58,235 nt of DNA from Fen-549 sp964636655 (GTDB lineage Bacteria; Actinomycetota; Thermoleophilia; Gaiellales; Gaiellaceae), in NCBI GenBank assembly GCA_964636655.1, contig CAZWTK010000014.1, forward strand, positions 1-58,235. Direction: 5' to 3'. Shown here in pieces: positions 25,162-34,029 of the stretch. Under the pieces are notes generated by a model. The model saw only the letters and a program-made list of their open reading frames with translations. It was not told where the DNA came from and searched no databases. Made by a program: the position numbers and the translations under genes. Position 1 is the stretch's first letter. Each line of letters opens with the position of its first letter.

Positions 25162-25173
25162 GCAAACGTTTGC
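25162..25173. promoter_or_regulatory. LacI-type operator, distal copy
   Basis: This is a second exact copy of GCAAACGTTTGC, 57 bp from the first and again followed by GGCG. It lies just upstream of the -35 box. Two identical sites flanking the promoter would allow cooperative binding or looping. Confidence 0.7.
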
Positions 25174-25216
25174 GGCGCGGCGTCATGAAAAAGCGTCATT
25201 TCGCTGTCTACGAGCC

Positions 25217-25235
25217 AAAAAAAAAGGGGCGCCGG
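25217..25235 (-). terminator. T-rich terminator region after pheT
   Basis: Directly after the pheT stop the minus strand reads a G/C-rich segment and then nine T residues (complement of 25217-25225). GGCGC at the end of pheT can pair with GCGCC just before the T-run, with a long loop. The T-run favours intrinsic termination, though the stem is not ideal. Confidence 0.5.
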
Positions 25236-27536
25236 CTAGCTGCGCAGTGTCGCGCCGAAGCGTTTCGCCAGCGTCTGCACGACCTTCTCGCGCAGCTGGG
25301 CCGCTTCGGCATCCGAGAGCGTCCGCTCCTGCGACTGGAACGCGATCGCAAAGGTGATCGATTTTTGGCCGTCGCCGAGCTGGGAGCCGCGATAAACATC
25401 ACTGACCTCCATGGCGCGCAGATCCGCGCCGGCCGCCTTCCGCGCCGCAGCGATCATCTCTCCGGCGAGCGTCGCCTCAGCCACGACGAAGGAGAGATCT
25501 TGCTTCACCGCCGGGAAAGAGATGACGTCCGAGTAGACAACGACGTCGCGAGTCACCTCGGTCAGTGCGCCCAGATCGAGCTCGAACGCCCCCCACTCCC
25601 CCTCGACGAGCTCGGGATGAAGCTCGCCGACCCAGCCGGCGTCGCCTACTCGCGCCACCTTGAGCGGGTGCAGATAGGGCAGTTCGGCCGTGGGCTCAAA
25701 GCTCGGCTCCGGAGCGGCGAGGGCCCGGTACAGCGCCTCGAGGGCGCCCTTCGCTCGCGCGAAGCCGCCCCAGGTCAAGCCGCTGATTCGAACCGGTTCG
25801 CCCGGCAGCTCCTCATCGCCGGGTAGATAGACGTGAGCGATTTCGAACAGAGCGATCTGCTCGTTTCCGGCGTCGAGGTTACGCTCGAGCGAACGGATCA
25901 AACCAGTGAGGATGGTCGTGCGCAGAAGCGCGTGCTCCGCGGTGAGCGGATCGGGTAGTCGAATCGCCTCGAGATCGGGATCGCTGTCTGTGAGCGAGTA
26001 GGTATAGGCCTCGGCGAAGCCCATCCCACTCAGCACGTCCTCTATTCGCCGGCGCAGCCGCTGCTCGCGGGTCAGGCGGCCCCACATCGCGCGCCGCACG
26101 GGCAACGTAAAAGGAACCTCGTCGAGATGGACGCGGGCGATCTCCTCGACGAGGTCGACCTCGCGCGTCACGTCGCGGGCGCGGAAGGTCGGAACAGTGA
26201 CCTTCCAGTCCTTCGCCACCTCGAAGCCGAAGCGCTCGAGTAGGCCGCGCTGCTCGGCCGAGGAAATCGAAACTCCGATCAGCTCGTCGGCGCGCTCGGG
26301 CCTGTATTGCACAACCGGGCGGGCCGGCAGCTCGCCTTGAATATCGGTTTGCCCGACCAAGCGCGCACCGGCCAGCTGCACGATCAACTCACTCGCCAGC
26401 ACGGCGGCTTGCCCGGCGAGATAGGGATCGACGCCCTTCTCCCAGCGGTTCGAGCCTTCGGTTCTCAGCTTCAACCGCTCCGAGCTCTCGAGGATGCCTA
26501 CCGGCTCGAAGTTGGCCGACTCGAGCAGAATCGAGCTAGACGTTTCGGCGACCTCGCTCTCCTCGCCACCCATGATGCCGGCGATCGCCATCGGCTTGGC
26601 GGCGTCGGCGATGACCAGGTCGCGCGGATCGAGCTTGCGATCGACGCCGTCCAGGGTACGCATCTGCTCGCCCGCATCGGCGCGGCGAACGATCAGCCTG
26701 CCCTCCGCCAGACGCTCCAGATCGAAGGCATGGAGAGGATTTCCGAGCGCCAGCATGACGTAGTTGGTGACGTCTACCACGTTCGAGATCGGGCGCATGC
26801 CGGCACCACTCAGGCGCGCCTTCAGCCAGGGCGGAGATTGGCCGATCTCCACATCGCGGAAGAGGCGCCCGACGTAGCGCGGGCAACCCACGAAGTCCTC
26901 TACGGCGACCTGTACCGTCTCCTCGGCCGCCGGCTCGGGGTCGGTACCGGGCGGTGGCGCCAGCTCGAGCTCGTAGAGCGCGGCGATCTCGCGTGCCAGG
27001 CCGTAGACCGCGAGCAGATCGGGCCGGTTGCCCGTCACCTCTAGCTCCAGGACCGCTTCGCCCAGGGAAAAGTGATCGGCCAGGAGCGCGCCCGGCTCCC
27101 AGTCGTCCGGCAGCAGCATGATGCCCGAGTGATCCTGGCTCAACTCCAGCTCGCGCTCGGACATGATCATCCCCTCCGAGACGCTGCCCCTGAGCTTGAC
27201 CCGTTCCAGCTTCATTCCGCCCGGGACGATGGCTCCCGGCAGCCCGACCGCGACCGTGGCACCGGTGCCGAAGTTCCAGGCGCCGCAGACGATCTGGCGC
27301 GGCTCGGGCTCGCCCACGTCGACCTTGCAGAGCTGCAGCCGATCGGCGTTCGGGTGCTTACCGGCCTCGAGCACCCTCCCGACGCGGAAGTGCTCGAAGT
27401 TGCCGCCGTCGTCGTCCACACCACGCCAGGAGACGCGCTCGACCTCGGCGGTGGTGACCGCCAGGCGATCTGCCAGCTGCTCGGGCGAGACCACGATCGG
27501 AACGTATTCAGATAGCCAGCTGAAGGGAACTTTCAT
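25236..27536 (-). CDS. pheT: Phenylalanyl-tRNA synthetase beta subunit
   Basis: The 766-aa subunit has the N-terminal MKVPFSWLSEYV, the EMAP-like tRNA-binding domain (FRVGRVLEAGKHPNADRLQL), the B3/B4 editing region (about 200-390), B5, the catalytic-like core and the C-terminal anticodon-binding FDX-ACB domain (VKQDLSFVV ... DGQKSITFAIAFQSQERTLSD). It forms the alpha2-beta2 enzyme with PheS. ATG 27536 comes 1 bp after the pheS stop, so the pair is coupled. Confidence 0.97.
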   Translation of the reverse strand: MKVPFSWLSEYVPIVVSPEQLADRLAVTTAEVERVSWRGVDDDGGNFEHFRVGRVLEAGKHPNADRLQLCKVDVGEPEPRQIVCGAWNFGTGATVAVGLPGAIVPGGMKLERVKLRGSVSEGMIMSERELELSQDHSGIMLLPDDWEPGALLADHFSLGEAVLELEVTGNRPDLLAVYGLAREIAALYELELAPPPGTDPEPAAEETVQVAVEDFVGCPRYVGRLFRDVEIGQSPPWLKARLSGAGMRPISNVVDVTNYVMLALGNPLHAFDLERLAEGRLIVRRADAGEQMRTLDGVDRKLDPRDLVIADAAKPMAIAGIMGGEESEVAETSSSILLESANFEPVGILESSERLKLRTEGSNRWEKGVDPYLAGQAAVLASELIVQLAGARLVGQTDIQGELPARPVVQYRPERADELIGVSISSAEQRGLLERFGFEVAKDWKVTVPTFRARDVTREVDLVEEIARVHLDEVPFTLPVRRAMWGRLTREQRLRRRIEDVLSGMGFAEAYTYSLTDSDPDLEAIRLPDPLTAEHALLRTTILTGLIRSLERNLDAGNEQIALFEIAHVYLPGDEELPGEPVRISGLTWGGFARAKGALEALYRALAAPEPSFEPTAELPYLHPLKVARVGDAGWVGELHPELVEGEWGAFELDLGALTEVTRDVVVYSDVISFPAVKQDLSFVVAEATLAGEMIAAARKAAGADLRAMEVSDVYRGSQLGDGQKSITFAIAFQSQERTLSDAEAAQLREKVVQTLAKRFGATLRS

Positions 27537-27537
27537 C

Positions 27538-28563
27538 TCAGAACTGGCGCGAGAAGCGCAGGTCGTTCTCCCAGAGGAGACGGATGTCGGGGACATGGTG
27601 ACGGAGCAACGCAATCCGCTCGAGGCCGAGACCGAAGGCGAAGCCCGAGACCTCCTCGGGGTCGTAGCCGACGAACTCGAGCACGTTCGGATCGACGATG
27701 CCGGCGCCGCCCATCTCGATCCAGCCGGAATGCTTGCAGACCGGGCAGCCCGCGCCGTCGCACATGTGGCAGGAGACGTCGGGCTCGATCGAGGGCTCGG
27801 TGAAGGGGAAGAAATGAGTGCGGAAGCGAAGCTCGCGCTTCTCGCCGAAGAGGGCGCGCATCAGATGCAGCAGCGTTCCCTTGAGATCGGCCAACGAGAT
27901 GCCACGGTCGACGGCCAGGCCTTCGACCTGGTGAAAGACCGGGCTGTGGGTGGCGTCGGGAGTGTCGCGCCGGTAGACGCGGCCGGGCGAGATCATGTAG
28001 ACGGGCGGCTTCTGGGCCTCCATCACACGGATCTGCGAGGGCGAGGTCTCCGTCCTCAGCAAGACGTCGTCGTCGAGGAAGAGCGAGTGCCCCGGCGAGC
28101 GGGCCGGGTGCCAGGACGGCATGTTGAGACCGTCGAAGTTGTAGCGGGTCGTCTCGACCTCACGCCCGTCCACGATCGTATATCCGAGCCCGAGGAAGAC
28201 ATCCTCGACCTCGCGCCTGATCTGCGTGATCAGATGCAGGTGCCCCTCGGGGAAGCGCTCGCCCGGGAGCGTGACGTCGACGCTACCTGCCGTCAGCTTG
28301 TGTTGGAGCTCGACGCGCTCGAGCTCGGATCGTCGTTCCTCGAGCGCGGCTTCGACGCGCTGCCGCAGGGAGTTAAGGCTCATCCCCGTTTCGCGATCGC
28401 GGACTTCGCGCAGTGCCAGCTTGAGCTCGCTCGAGCGACCGAGGAAACGCACGCGCAGCTCCTCGAGCTGCTCGAGCGAGCCCGCCCGCTCGAGCGCGCC
28501 TGCCGCCTCTTGTTCGAGTTTCTCTACGTCCACCTGCACAACCCTAGTTCTTCCATTCACCAA
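27538..28563 (-). CDS. pheS: Phenylalanyl-tRNA synthetase alpha subunit
   Basis: The 341-aa class II synthetase subunit has an N-terminal coiled coil, motif 1, motif 2 (RVYRRDTPDATHSPVFHQVEG) and motif 3 (GFAFGLGLERIALLRH). The segment CHMCDGAGCPVCKHSGW has four Cys in a zinc-ribbon-like pattern seen in many PheS proteins. The start is uncertain: TTG 28563, GTG 28560 or GTG 28539 are all possible, and none has a strong SD. The gene begins the pheST pair. Confidence 0.95.
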   Translation of the reverse strand: MVNGRTRVVQVDVEKLEQEAAGALERAGSLEQLEELRVRFLGRSSELKLALREVRDRETGMSLNSLRQRVEAALEERRSELERVELQHKLTAGSVDVTLPGERFPEGHLHLITQIRREVEDVFLGLGYTIVDGREVETTRYNFDGLNMPSWHPARSPGHSLFLDDDVLLRTETSPSQIRVMEAQKPPVYMISPGRVYRRDTPDATHSPVFHQVEGLAVDRGISLADLKGTLLHLMRALFGEKRELRFRTHFFPFTEPSIEPDVSCHMCDGAGCPVCKHSGWIEMGGAGIVDPNVLEFVGYDPEEVSGFAFGLGLERIALLRHHVPDIRLLWENDLRFSRQF

Positions 28564-28735
28564 CCGTTTCGCTACGACCTGCCTCGTCGCGTGACGCCGC
28601 CCGAGATAGCCCCGGCTCGGCGATCAAGGACAGGCGCCCTGGCTGCTCAGCACCAATCCCCGACTGCGAGCCGGGGCCGGGTAAACACGAACTCTGAGCA
28701 CCTCTTCGCCACGCCGAAACGATAGCGCCGCCAAC

Positions 28736-28751
28736 CCCCCGATGTCGGGGG
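28736..28751. other. Small C/G hairpin between pheS and the methyltransferase gene
   Basis: CCCCCGA and TCGGGGG are separated by two bases, which gives a short G/C hairpin about 38 bp before the plus-strand methyltransferase start. A role as leader structure or operator is not established. Confidence 0.3.
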
Positions 28752-28788
28752 CGGTGACGGCTCACGAGATCTCAGCGAGAATGCCGCC

Positions 28789-29508
28789 ATGAGCGAGCAC
28801 GCCGAGGTCAGCCCATACGACTCGATTGCCTCTCTTTACGACCGCTGGAACACGAGCGTCGTCGAGGACATCGGCTTCTACACCGAGGAGGCGCTTCGCT
28901 CGGGCGGCCCGGTGCTCGAGCTCGGTGTCGGTACGGGCAGGATCGCTGTTCCGATCGCTCGGGCCGGCGTCCAGGTGATCGGCGTCGACTCCTCCGCGCC
29001 GATGCTCGAGCGCTGCCGCGAGCGGGCGAGGGCGGTCGGGGTTGCCGAGTTGCTCGATCTGCGCCTCGGCGACCTCCGCGATCCTCCTTTGGCGGAGTGT
29101 GTCCCGCTCATCATCTCGCCGTTCCGCGCCCTTCTGCACCTCCTCGGCAAGCAAGAGCGGCGCCTAGCCCTCGCGCGCATGCGCGAGCTACTCCGGCCCC
29201 GGGGCCGGCTCGTATTCGACGTTTTCGCGCCCTCCCCCGAAGACATCAGCGAGACGCACGGGCGCTGGATCGAGCGCGAGCCCGAGATCTTCGAACGGGC
29301 CGATTGGGACGCGGCGGCGCGCCGCCTCACGCTGCGAGTGCGGGCGCTCGACGGCGAGACGAGCATGAAGCTCGCCTGGCTCTCGCAGGCGGAATGGCGC
29401 GAGCTGCTCGAGCAGACTGGCTTCAGCGTCGAGACCTGTTACGGCTGGTTCGATCGCAGTCCGTACAACGGAGGGCCGGACATGGTTTTTGTCGCCTCGG
29501 GCCGTTAA
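28789..29508 (+). CDS. Class I SAM-dependent methyltransferase
   Basis: The 239-aa protein has motif I VLELGVGTGRIAVPIA, the acidic residue after beta-2 (VIGVDSSAPML), and later Rossmann strands (GRLVFDVFAPSPEDI). The second half contains long beta strands and ends VETCYGWFDRSPYNGGPDMV, a pattern seen in small-molecule methyltransferases. The substrate is unknown. It is divergent from pheS and starts the plus-strand segment that includes lemA. Confidence 0.87.
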   Translation: MSEHAEVSPYDSIASLYDRWNTSVVEDIGFYTEEALRSGGPVLELGVGTGRIAVPIARAGVQVIGVDSSAPMLERCRERARAVGVAELLDLRLGDLRDPPLAECVPLIISPFRALLHLLGKQERRLALARMRELLRPRGRLVFDVFAPSPEDISETHGRWIEREPEIFERADWDAAARRLTLRVRALDGETSMKLAWLSQAEWRELLEQTGFSVETCYGWFDRSPYNGGPDMVFVASGR

Positions 29509-29554
29509 GGTACGAGCCGAGGTAACTCGACCACGCCACAGAAAGGCGCCGCAG

Positions 29555-30109
29555 ATGCTCGTACTCTGGATCATCATCGGGCTCGTCGCTCTAGTCCTGT
29601 TCTTTCTCGTCGTCCTTTACAACCGCCTCGTTCGCCAGCGCAACGCCTGTCAGAACGCCTGGGCACAGGTGGACGTTCAGCTCCGCCGCCGTCACGACCT
29701 TATTCCCAACCTCGTCGAGACCGTGAAGGGTTATGCGGCCCACGAGCGCGGCACCTTCGACGAGGTCACCCAGGCCCGAACCGCGGCCCAAAAAGCGCAG
29801 GGGCCCGCCGAGCAGGGGCAGGCCGAGAACATCCTCAGCCAGGCGCTCGGCAAGCTCTTCGCCGTCGCCGAGGCCTACCCGCAGCTGCGCGCGACCGAGA
29901 ACTTCCAGCAGCTTCAGGCCCAGCTGACCGAGACCGAGGACAAGATCCAGGTCTCACGCCAGGTCTACAACGACACGGTGCTGAGCTACAACAACGCGAT
30001 TCAGACCGTTCCAACGAATATGGTCGCCGGCGCGTTTGGCTTCAAGCCGCGTGAGTTCTTCGAGGTCGGCGACGAGGCCGTCCGCGAAGCTCCCGAAGTC
30101 AAGTTCTGA
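29555..30109 (+). CDS. lemA: LemA family protein
   Basis: The 184-aa protein has one N-terminal membrane segment (about 3-22) followed by the family signature NRLVRQRNACQNAWAQVDVQ and LRRRHDLIPNLVETVKGYA. The rest is a long helical bundle ending in FKPREFFEV. LemA proteins are membrane-anchored and of unresolved role, often paired with TPM or DUF2207 membrane proteins. ATG 29555 is preceded by AAAGG. The stop and the next ATG overlap (TGATG), so it is coupled to the DUF2207 gene. Confidence 0.95.
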   Translation: MLVLWIIIGLVALVLFFLVVLYNRLVRQRNACQNAWAQVDVQLRRRHDLIPNLVETVKGYAAHERGTFDEVTQARTAAQKAQGPAEQGQAENILSQALGKLFAVAEAYPQLRATENFQQLQAQLTETEDKIQVSRQVYNDTVLSYNNAIQTVPTNMVAGAFGFKPREFFEVGDEAVREAPEVKF

Positions 30110-31988
30110 TGTTCGCTCGGAAGCGCCTGCTCGGCCTGCTGGTCGGGTTGTTCGTGGCCGCCTTTACGCCTGTGCCCGCCGCGGCGACCGTGCTCCACAG
30201 CGCCGCCGTGAATGCCGTCGTCTCGCCCGACGGCTCGCTCGAGGTCTCGGAGCAGATCGCGATGAGCGACGTGTTCCACGGCGCCTACCGAGACATCCCA
30301 CTGCGCAAGGGCGAGTCGATCGATCACATCGTCGTCTCCGAGCAGGGTCGGCGCTACGCGTACGGAGGCAGCACCGAGCTGGGCTCGATCGGGAGTCCCA
30401 GCACCTATGCGACAACTCGAGTCGGCCCGACCGAGAGGATCGTCTGGCACTTCGACAACCCGAGCGGCGGCGTGCGCACGTTCACCGTCTCCTATCGCTT
30501 CCGCGGGCTCGCCGTCGCCTACGACGACGTGGTGGATGTCTACCTCCAGGTCTGGGGCAAGAACTGGAAGGCGTCGCTTCCATCGCTCAGCGCCGGTCTG
30601 CGCCTTCCGAGCAAGGAGCTGAGCCCGAGCTACCGCGTCTGGGGCATGCCGGTGTACGTTCACGGCAGCGTCGAACGTCGCCCCGGTGAGGCTCTTCTCC
30701 AGGCGTCGTCGGTCTCGCCCGGGCAGTACGTCGAGTTGCGCGTCGTCTTCCCACGCTCGTTTCTATCCTCGACCGGCGGCGCCCAGCTACGAAGCGGGCC
30801 CGGGCTGGAGCAGATCGTGGCAAAGCAGAAAGCGAGCTACGAGGCCTATGACCGCGACCGCAGACGCATTCACGATGCGCTCTCGCACTGGCAGAGGACG
30901 CTGGCGATTCTCTTCGCGCTGGCCTTTCTGCCGGCGATCCTGATCACGGCGCTCGTCTACCTCTTCCTCGGCCGCGACAGGAGCGAGGGCTACGAGCGCA
31001 GCTACGAGCAGGAACCGCCCTCCGACCTCTCACCCGCGCTCGCATCGGCGCTTCTACGGCAGCGCGCCAACGCCGGTGCCAACGAGTTCACCGCGACGCT
31101 CTTCGACCTCATTCGCCGCGGGCACTACAAAGCCGCGCACGTCACCACCGAGCATTCGACCTGGGCCGGTCTCCACCACACCGAGGTGGCCGATCTCGAG
31201 CTCTCCAAAGGCAAGCCGGTGGCCGATCTCACGCCCTGGGAGCAGGCGGTCGTCGATGTCGCCGACGACGTGCTCGGGAAGGAAGGAAGCGAACGCTTAT
31301 CTCGTTTCCACACCCGTATCGCCGCCAAGCGCGCAACGAACGTCGAGCGCTTCAAGCGCTTCACGACGACGGTGTCGAAAGAGATACGAAAGCAGAGCTG
31401 GTACGACAACCGTGGCCTGGCGGTACTCATCGCCGGTTGTGTCGCCTTCTCCGCCGCCGGAGTCCTGCTCTTCTTCTACGGAGTGCACACGTTGCGACCG
31501 CAGGCGCCGCAGTACAACAGCCTGGTGGCCATCGCCTTTGGCGTCTGCGCGGGGTTCGATGCGCTGATCGTCGGGGTGGCGCTGGCGAAGGTGTCGCTCT
31601 GGCGCTCGCGCAAGAAGTCGGTCGAACTCGAGGGACAACGCTGGCGAGCCTTCCGCCACTACCTGAACGACTTCCCCAGGCTCGAGGAGGCGCCGCCGTN
31701 NNNNNNNNNGAGCGCTACCTCGTCTACGGCATCGCCTTCGGTATCGCCGAGCGCGTTCTCCAGGGCGCGCAGATCCACATGCCACAGGAGATGCACGACC
31801 AAAGCTCGCTCTACTGGATCAGCCCAAGCAGCGATCTCGGCTCCGGCGCGAGCGCACTCGGGATCTCGGATCTGACCTCCGGCTTCAGCTCTGCCTTCAC
31901 GCCGCCGTCGAGCTCGAGCGGCGGCGGTGGCAGCTTCGGCGGCGGCGGTGGTGGCGGCGGTGGTGGTGGCGGTGGTGGTGGCTGGTAG
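30109..31988 (+). CDS. DUF2207 membrane protein with glycine-rich tail (split by assembly gap)
   Basis: The product has a signal peptide (1-26), a beta-rich extracytoplasmic DUF2207 domain (about 27-260), a membrane segment near 265-290, a cytosolic stretch and two further membrane segments near 440-510. Ten N at 31700-31709 interrupt it. After the gap the reading frame is shifted but continues the family (ERYLVYGIAFGIAERVL) to a tail of SSSSGGGG, SFG and a long Gly run ending in Trp. The gene is intact only if the true gap length leaves remainder 2 when divided by 3. It forms a coupled pair with lemA. Confidence 0.85.
31700..31709. other. Assembly gap (10 N)
   Basis: Exactly ten N replace sequence inside the DUF2207 gene. 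Ten is a common placeholder length, so the true distance is unknown. The apparent frameshift in the gene is explained by this gap and need not be a mutation. Confidence 0.99.
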
Positions 31989-32741
31989 TCAGCCCGCCTG
32001 ACGCCGGCGCTCGTACAGAGCAATCGCCCCGGCGACGGCGACGTTGAGCGACTCGGCGGCTGCGGCGAGTGGAATCGTTGCCAACCGGTCGCATCCGGCC
32101 GTGACCTCGGCCGGTAGTCCCTCGCGCTCGGCGCCGAGCACGAAACAGACCCGACCCGACAGATCGACCTCGGCGAGCGGCGTACCGCCGTGGGCGACCA
32201 GTCCGATGCGGCGTCCGGGCGCCTGATCGAAAGCGCCGATCGGAACGCGGAAGACCGCGCCCATCGAGGCTCGCAGCGCCTTGCCTCCGGTGGGGTCGGC
32301 GCAGCCCGAAGAGAGGCAGAGGTAGGCATGACCGAGCGCGTCGGCACTACGGAGAAGCGCGCCAACGTTGCCGGGGTCGGCGACTCGCCAAAGCGCGAGC
32401 CCCGCCTCGGGCTCGTTCGCCGGGTCGATCCGTGGCAGCCCGGAGCGGCGAAAGACGCCGATCGCCCGGGCGGGATGAGCCAGCTCGGACAGCTCGGCCA
32501 TTAGCTCGGACGTGACGAGTGTCGCCCCGGTGACCTGTTCTTGTAAAGCGGGGCGATCCGCGTCCACCAGCAACTGCTCGGGCTCGAGCCCCGCCTCCAG
32601 CCCGGCGACGATCAGATCCTCGCCCTCGCAGACAAACAGCCCGAGGCGCTCGCGCTGGCCGGCGCTCTGCAACCGGCGGACGAGACGCAGCTTGGGATTG
32701 GACGAAGAAACGATCGGGCTGTGACCCCGGGAGTCGGCCAT
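31989..32741 (-). CDS. TrmH/SpoU-family RNA 2'-O-ribose methyltransferase
   Basis: The protein (250 aa from ATG 32741) has an N-terminal substrate-binding domain with the start pattern SNPKLRLVRRLQSAGQR and the SPOUT knot motifs ADPGNVGALLRSADALG, LGAEREGLP and IPLAAAAESLNVAVAGAIAL. It should methylate a ribose in rRNA or tRNA. A TTG two codons upstream is an alternative start. The gene family often lies between rplT and pheS, and here it is in that order but with other genes inserted. Its stop abuts the DUF2207 stop. Confidence 0.92.
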   Translation of the reverse strand: MADSRGHSPIVSSSNPKLRLVRRLQSAGQRERLGLFVCEGEDLIVAGLEAGLEPEQLLVDADRPALQEQVTGATLVTSELMAELSELAHPARAIGVFRRSGLPRIDPANEPEAGLALWRVADPGNVGALLRSADALGHAYLCLSSGCADPTGGKALRASMGAVFRVPIGAFDQAPGRRIGLVAHGGTPLAEVDLSGRVCFVLGAEREGLPAEVTAGCDRLATIPLAAAAESLNVAVAGAIALYERRRQAG

Positions 32742-32782
32742 CGTCAAGGAAACCTACTCTCGCCGAGCGCCTGCGTCACGCC

Positions 32783-33787
32783 TCAACGAAGCCACTCGAG
32801 CCAGCGGCCGTGGTAGTCGAGCCGGGCGAGAATCTGTGGCTCGCCGGTGGGCCAGAGCCGAAAGCGAAGCTGCCAGTAGCCGGCCGGGTCGTCCGGTGGA
32901 TGCTCGCCGGAGACGAAGGCGAGCTGTCCGCTCCGGCCGGCGCGATTCAGGATCTCTTCCATCCGCTCTCTCTCCTCGCTCGAGAGGTGGCTGAGCGAGG
33001 CGGTCTGGAAGACGACCGTCAGTGTTCGCTCCGATCGCCCTTCCAACAACGGCTCGAGCCGCTCGAGGTAGTCGCCGCGAACGATCCGCGGCGGATCGAC
33101 GCGCACGATCTCGATCGCCCGCTCGAGCCGCTCCAGGCGCTCTTTCTGATCGGGCCAGACGAACGCTCGCAGAAGACGAGCTCCGTGCTCGCTGTTCACG
33201 TCGATCGGGTTCAGGTCGATGCCCAGGCGCCCGTGCACGACCGGCTTGACGGCGAGCAGCCCGTCGGGGAGCGGTGCGCGGATCTCTCCGCTCAGCTCGA
33301 GCGACGCGGTTTCGGCCCCCCAACGCTCGCCACCGTAGCGGTACGCGTAGCGATCCCAGAGCAGGTTGAAGCCTGCGCTCGGTCCCAGCTCGATCAGGTC
33401 GAGCGACCTCCCCGTCTCGCGGGCGGCGAGCAGGAATGCAGGCAGTAGCCCGAAGCAACGCTGTACCTCGTTCGTCTGCACCCCTTGCTCGCACAGAAAG
33501 CGGGCAACCCACTCCGACTCGCGTTCCAGCGCCTCCCGGGCGGCGGGCCAGACCTCGCGTCCCGCTGCGTAGGCACGCGCGAGCCGGGGTGCTCGTCCGG
33601 CCAGGGCGAGGTAGTGAAGCGCACCGAGTAGCCTCAGCGCAAGGTTCCACTCGTAGTCCGGCGCTATCTCGCGAACCAGAGGCTCGTCCGCCAGCCGCTC
33701 GCACAGCTCGCCGTAGAGCGACCCGGGATCGCTGGCACGGCACGCATCCGCCTGCCGTGTGAAGACCTCTCGTTGCCGTTCTTCCAT
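32783..33787 (-). CDS. DUF2332 family protein
   Basis: The 334-aa protein matches the actinobacterial DUF2332 pattern: RQADACRASDPGSLYGELC at the start, a helical region, then LIELGPSAGFNLLWDRYAYRY, which resembles a methyltransferase motif I region, and VFQTASLSHLSSEERERM near the end. The function is unknown. ATG 33787 has GGAGGGTGG upstream, which decides the start. It lies between the infC-rpmI-rplT operon and the RNA methyltransferase on the same strand. Confidence 0.85.
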   Translation of the reverse strand: MEERQREVFTRQADACRASDPGSLYGELCERLADEPLVREIAPDYEWNLALRLLGALHYLALAGRAPRLARAYAAGREVWPAAREALERESEWVARFLCEQGVQTNEVQRCFGLLPAFLLAARETGRSLDLIELGPSAGFNLLWDRYAYRYGGERWGAETASLELSGEIRAPLPDGLLAVKPVVHGRLGIDLNPIDVNSEHGARLLRAFVWPDQKERLERLERAIEIVRVDPPRIVRGDYLERLEPLLEGRSERTLTVVFQTASLSHLSSEERERMEEILNRAGRSGQLAFVSGEHPPDDPAGYWQLRFRLWPTGEPQILARLDYHGRWLEWLR

Positions 33788-33849
33788 GAACCACCCTCCG
33801 AAACTACTCGCGGGGATCAAGTCCAAAACACGCCGATTCCCGCGATGCC

Positions 33850-33875
33850 GCCGCAGCCGACATGGCGGCTGCGGC
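33850..33875. other. 10-bp G/C hairpin in the DUF2332 leader
   Basis: GCCGCAGCCG and its exact complement flank a 6-nt loop. The hairpin lies 63 bp upstream of the DUF2332 start and 154 bp after rplT on the minus strand. No T-run follows; it may be a processing or pausing structure. Confidence 0.4.
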
Positions 33876-34001
33876 CCACAAACGCAAGTCCTTGATGAAC
33901 CCGGACTCCACAAAACAACCCGAGCACCAACCTCCCACGACCTTTTGGGGGCAGAAAGCTTCGCAGGTGCCGCCAGGCACGTGAAGCTCCACGCTGTTCC
34001 C

Positions 34002-34029
34002 GCGGCCGGAAATCAGGGTTTCCGGCCGC
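34002..34029 (-). terminator. Hairpin at the 3' end of rplT
   Basis: GCGGCCGGAAA (34002-34012) and its exact complement TTTCCGGCCGC (34019-34029) flank a 6-nt loop, an 11-bp stem that starts on the last base of the rplT stop codon. It probably terminates or protects the infC-rpmI-rplT transcript. No U-tract follows on the minus strand. Confidence 0.55.

Noticed and set aside
30109..31875. Frameshifted DUF2207 gene as a pseudogene
   Set aside because: The shift coincides with a run of ten N of unknown true length, so the break is an assembly feature.
31918..31985. Gly-codon run as a microsatellite or repeat element
   Set aside because: It encodes the glycine tail that is normal at the end of DUF2207 and TPM-type proteins, so it is protein-driven.
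33804..33992. Small Cys-containing minus-strand frame between rplT and DUF2332
   Set aside because: It overlaps a strong hairpin, starts with GTG without an SD, and has no recognisable fold. It is better explained as leader sequence.
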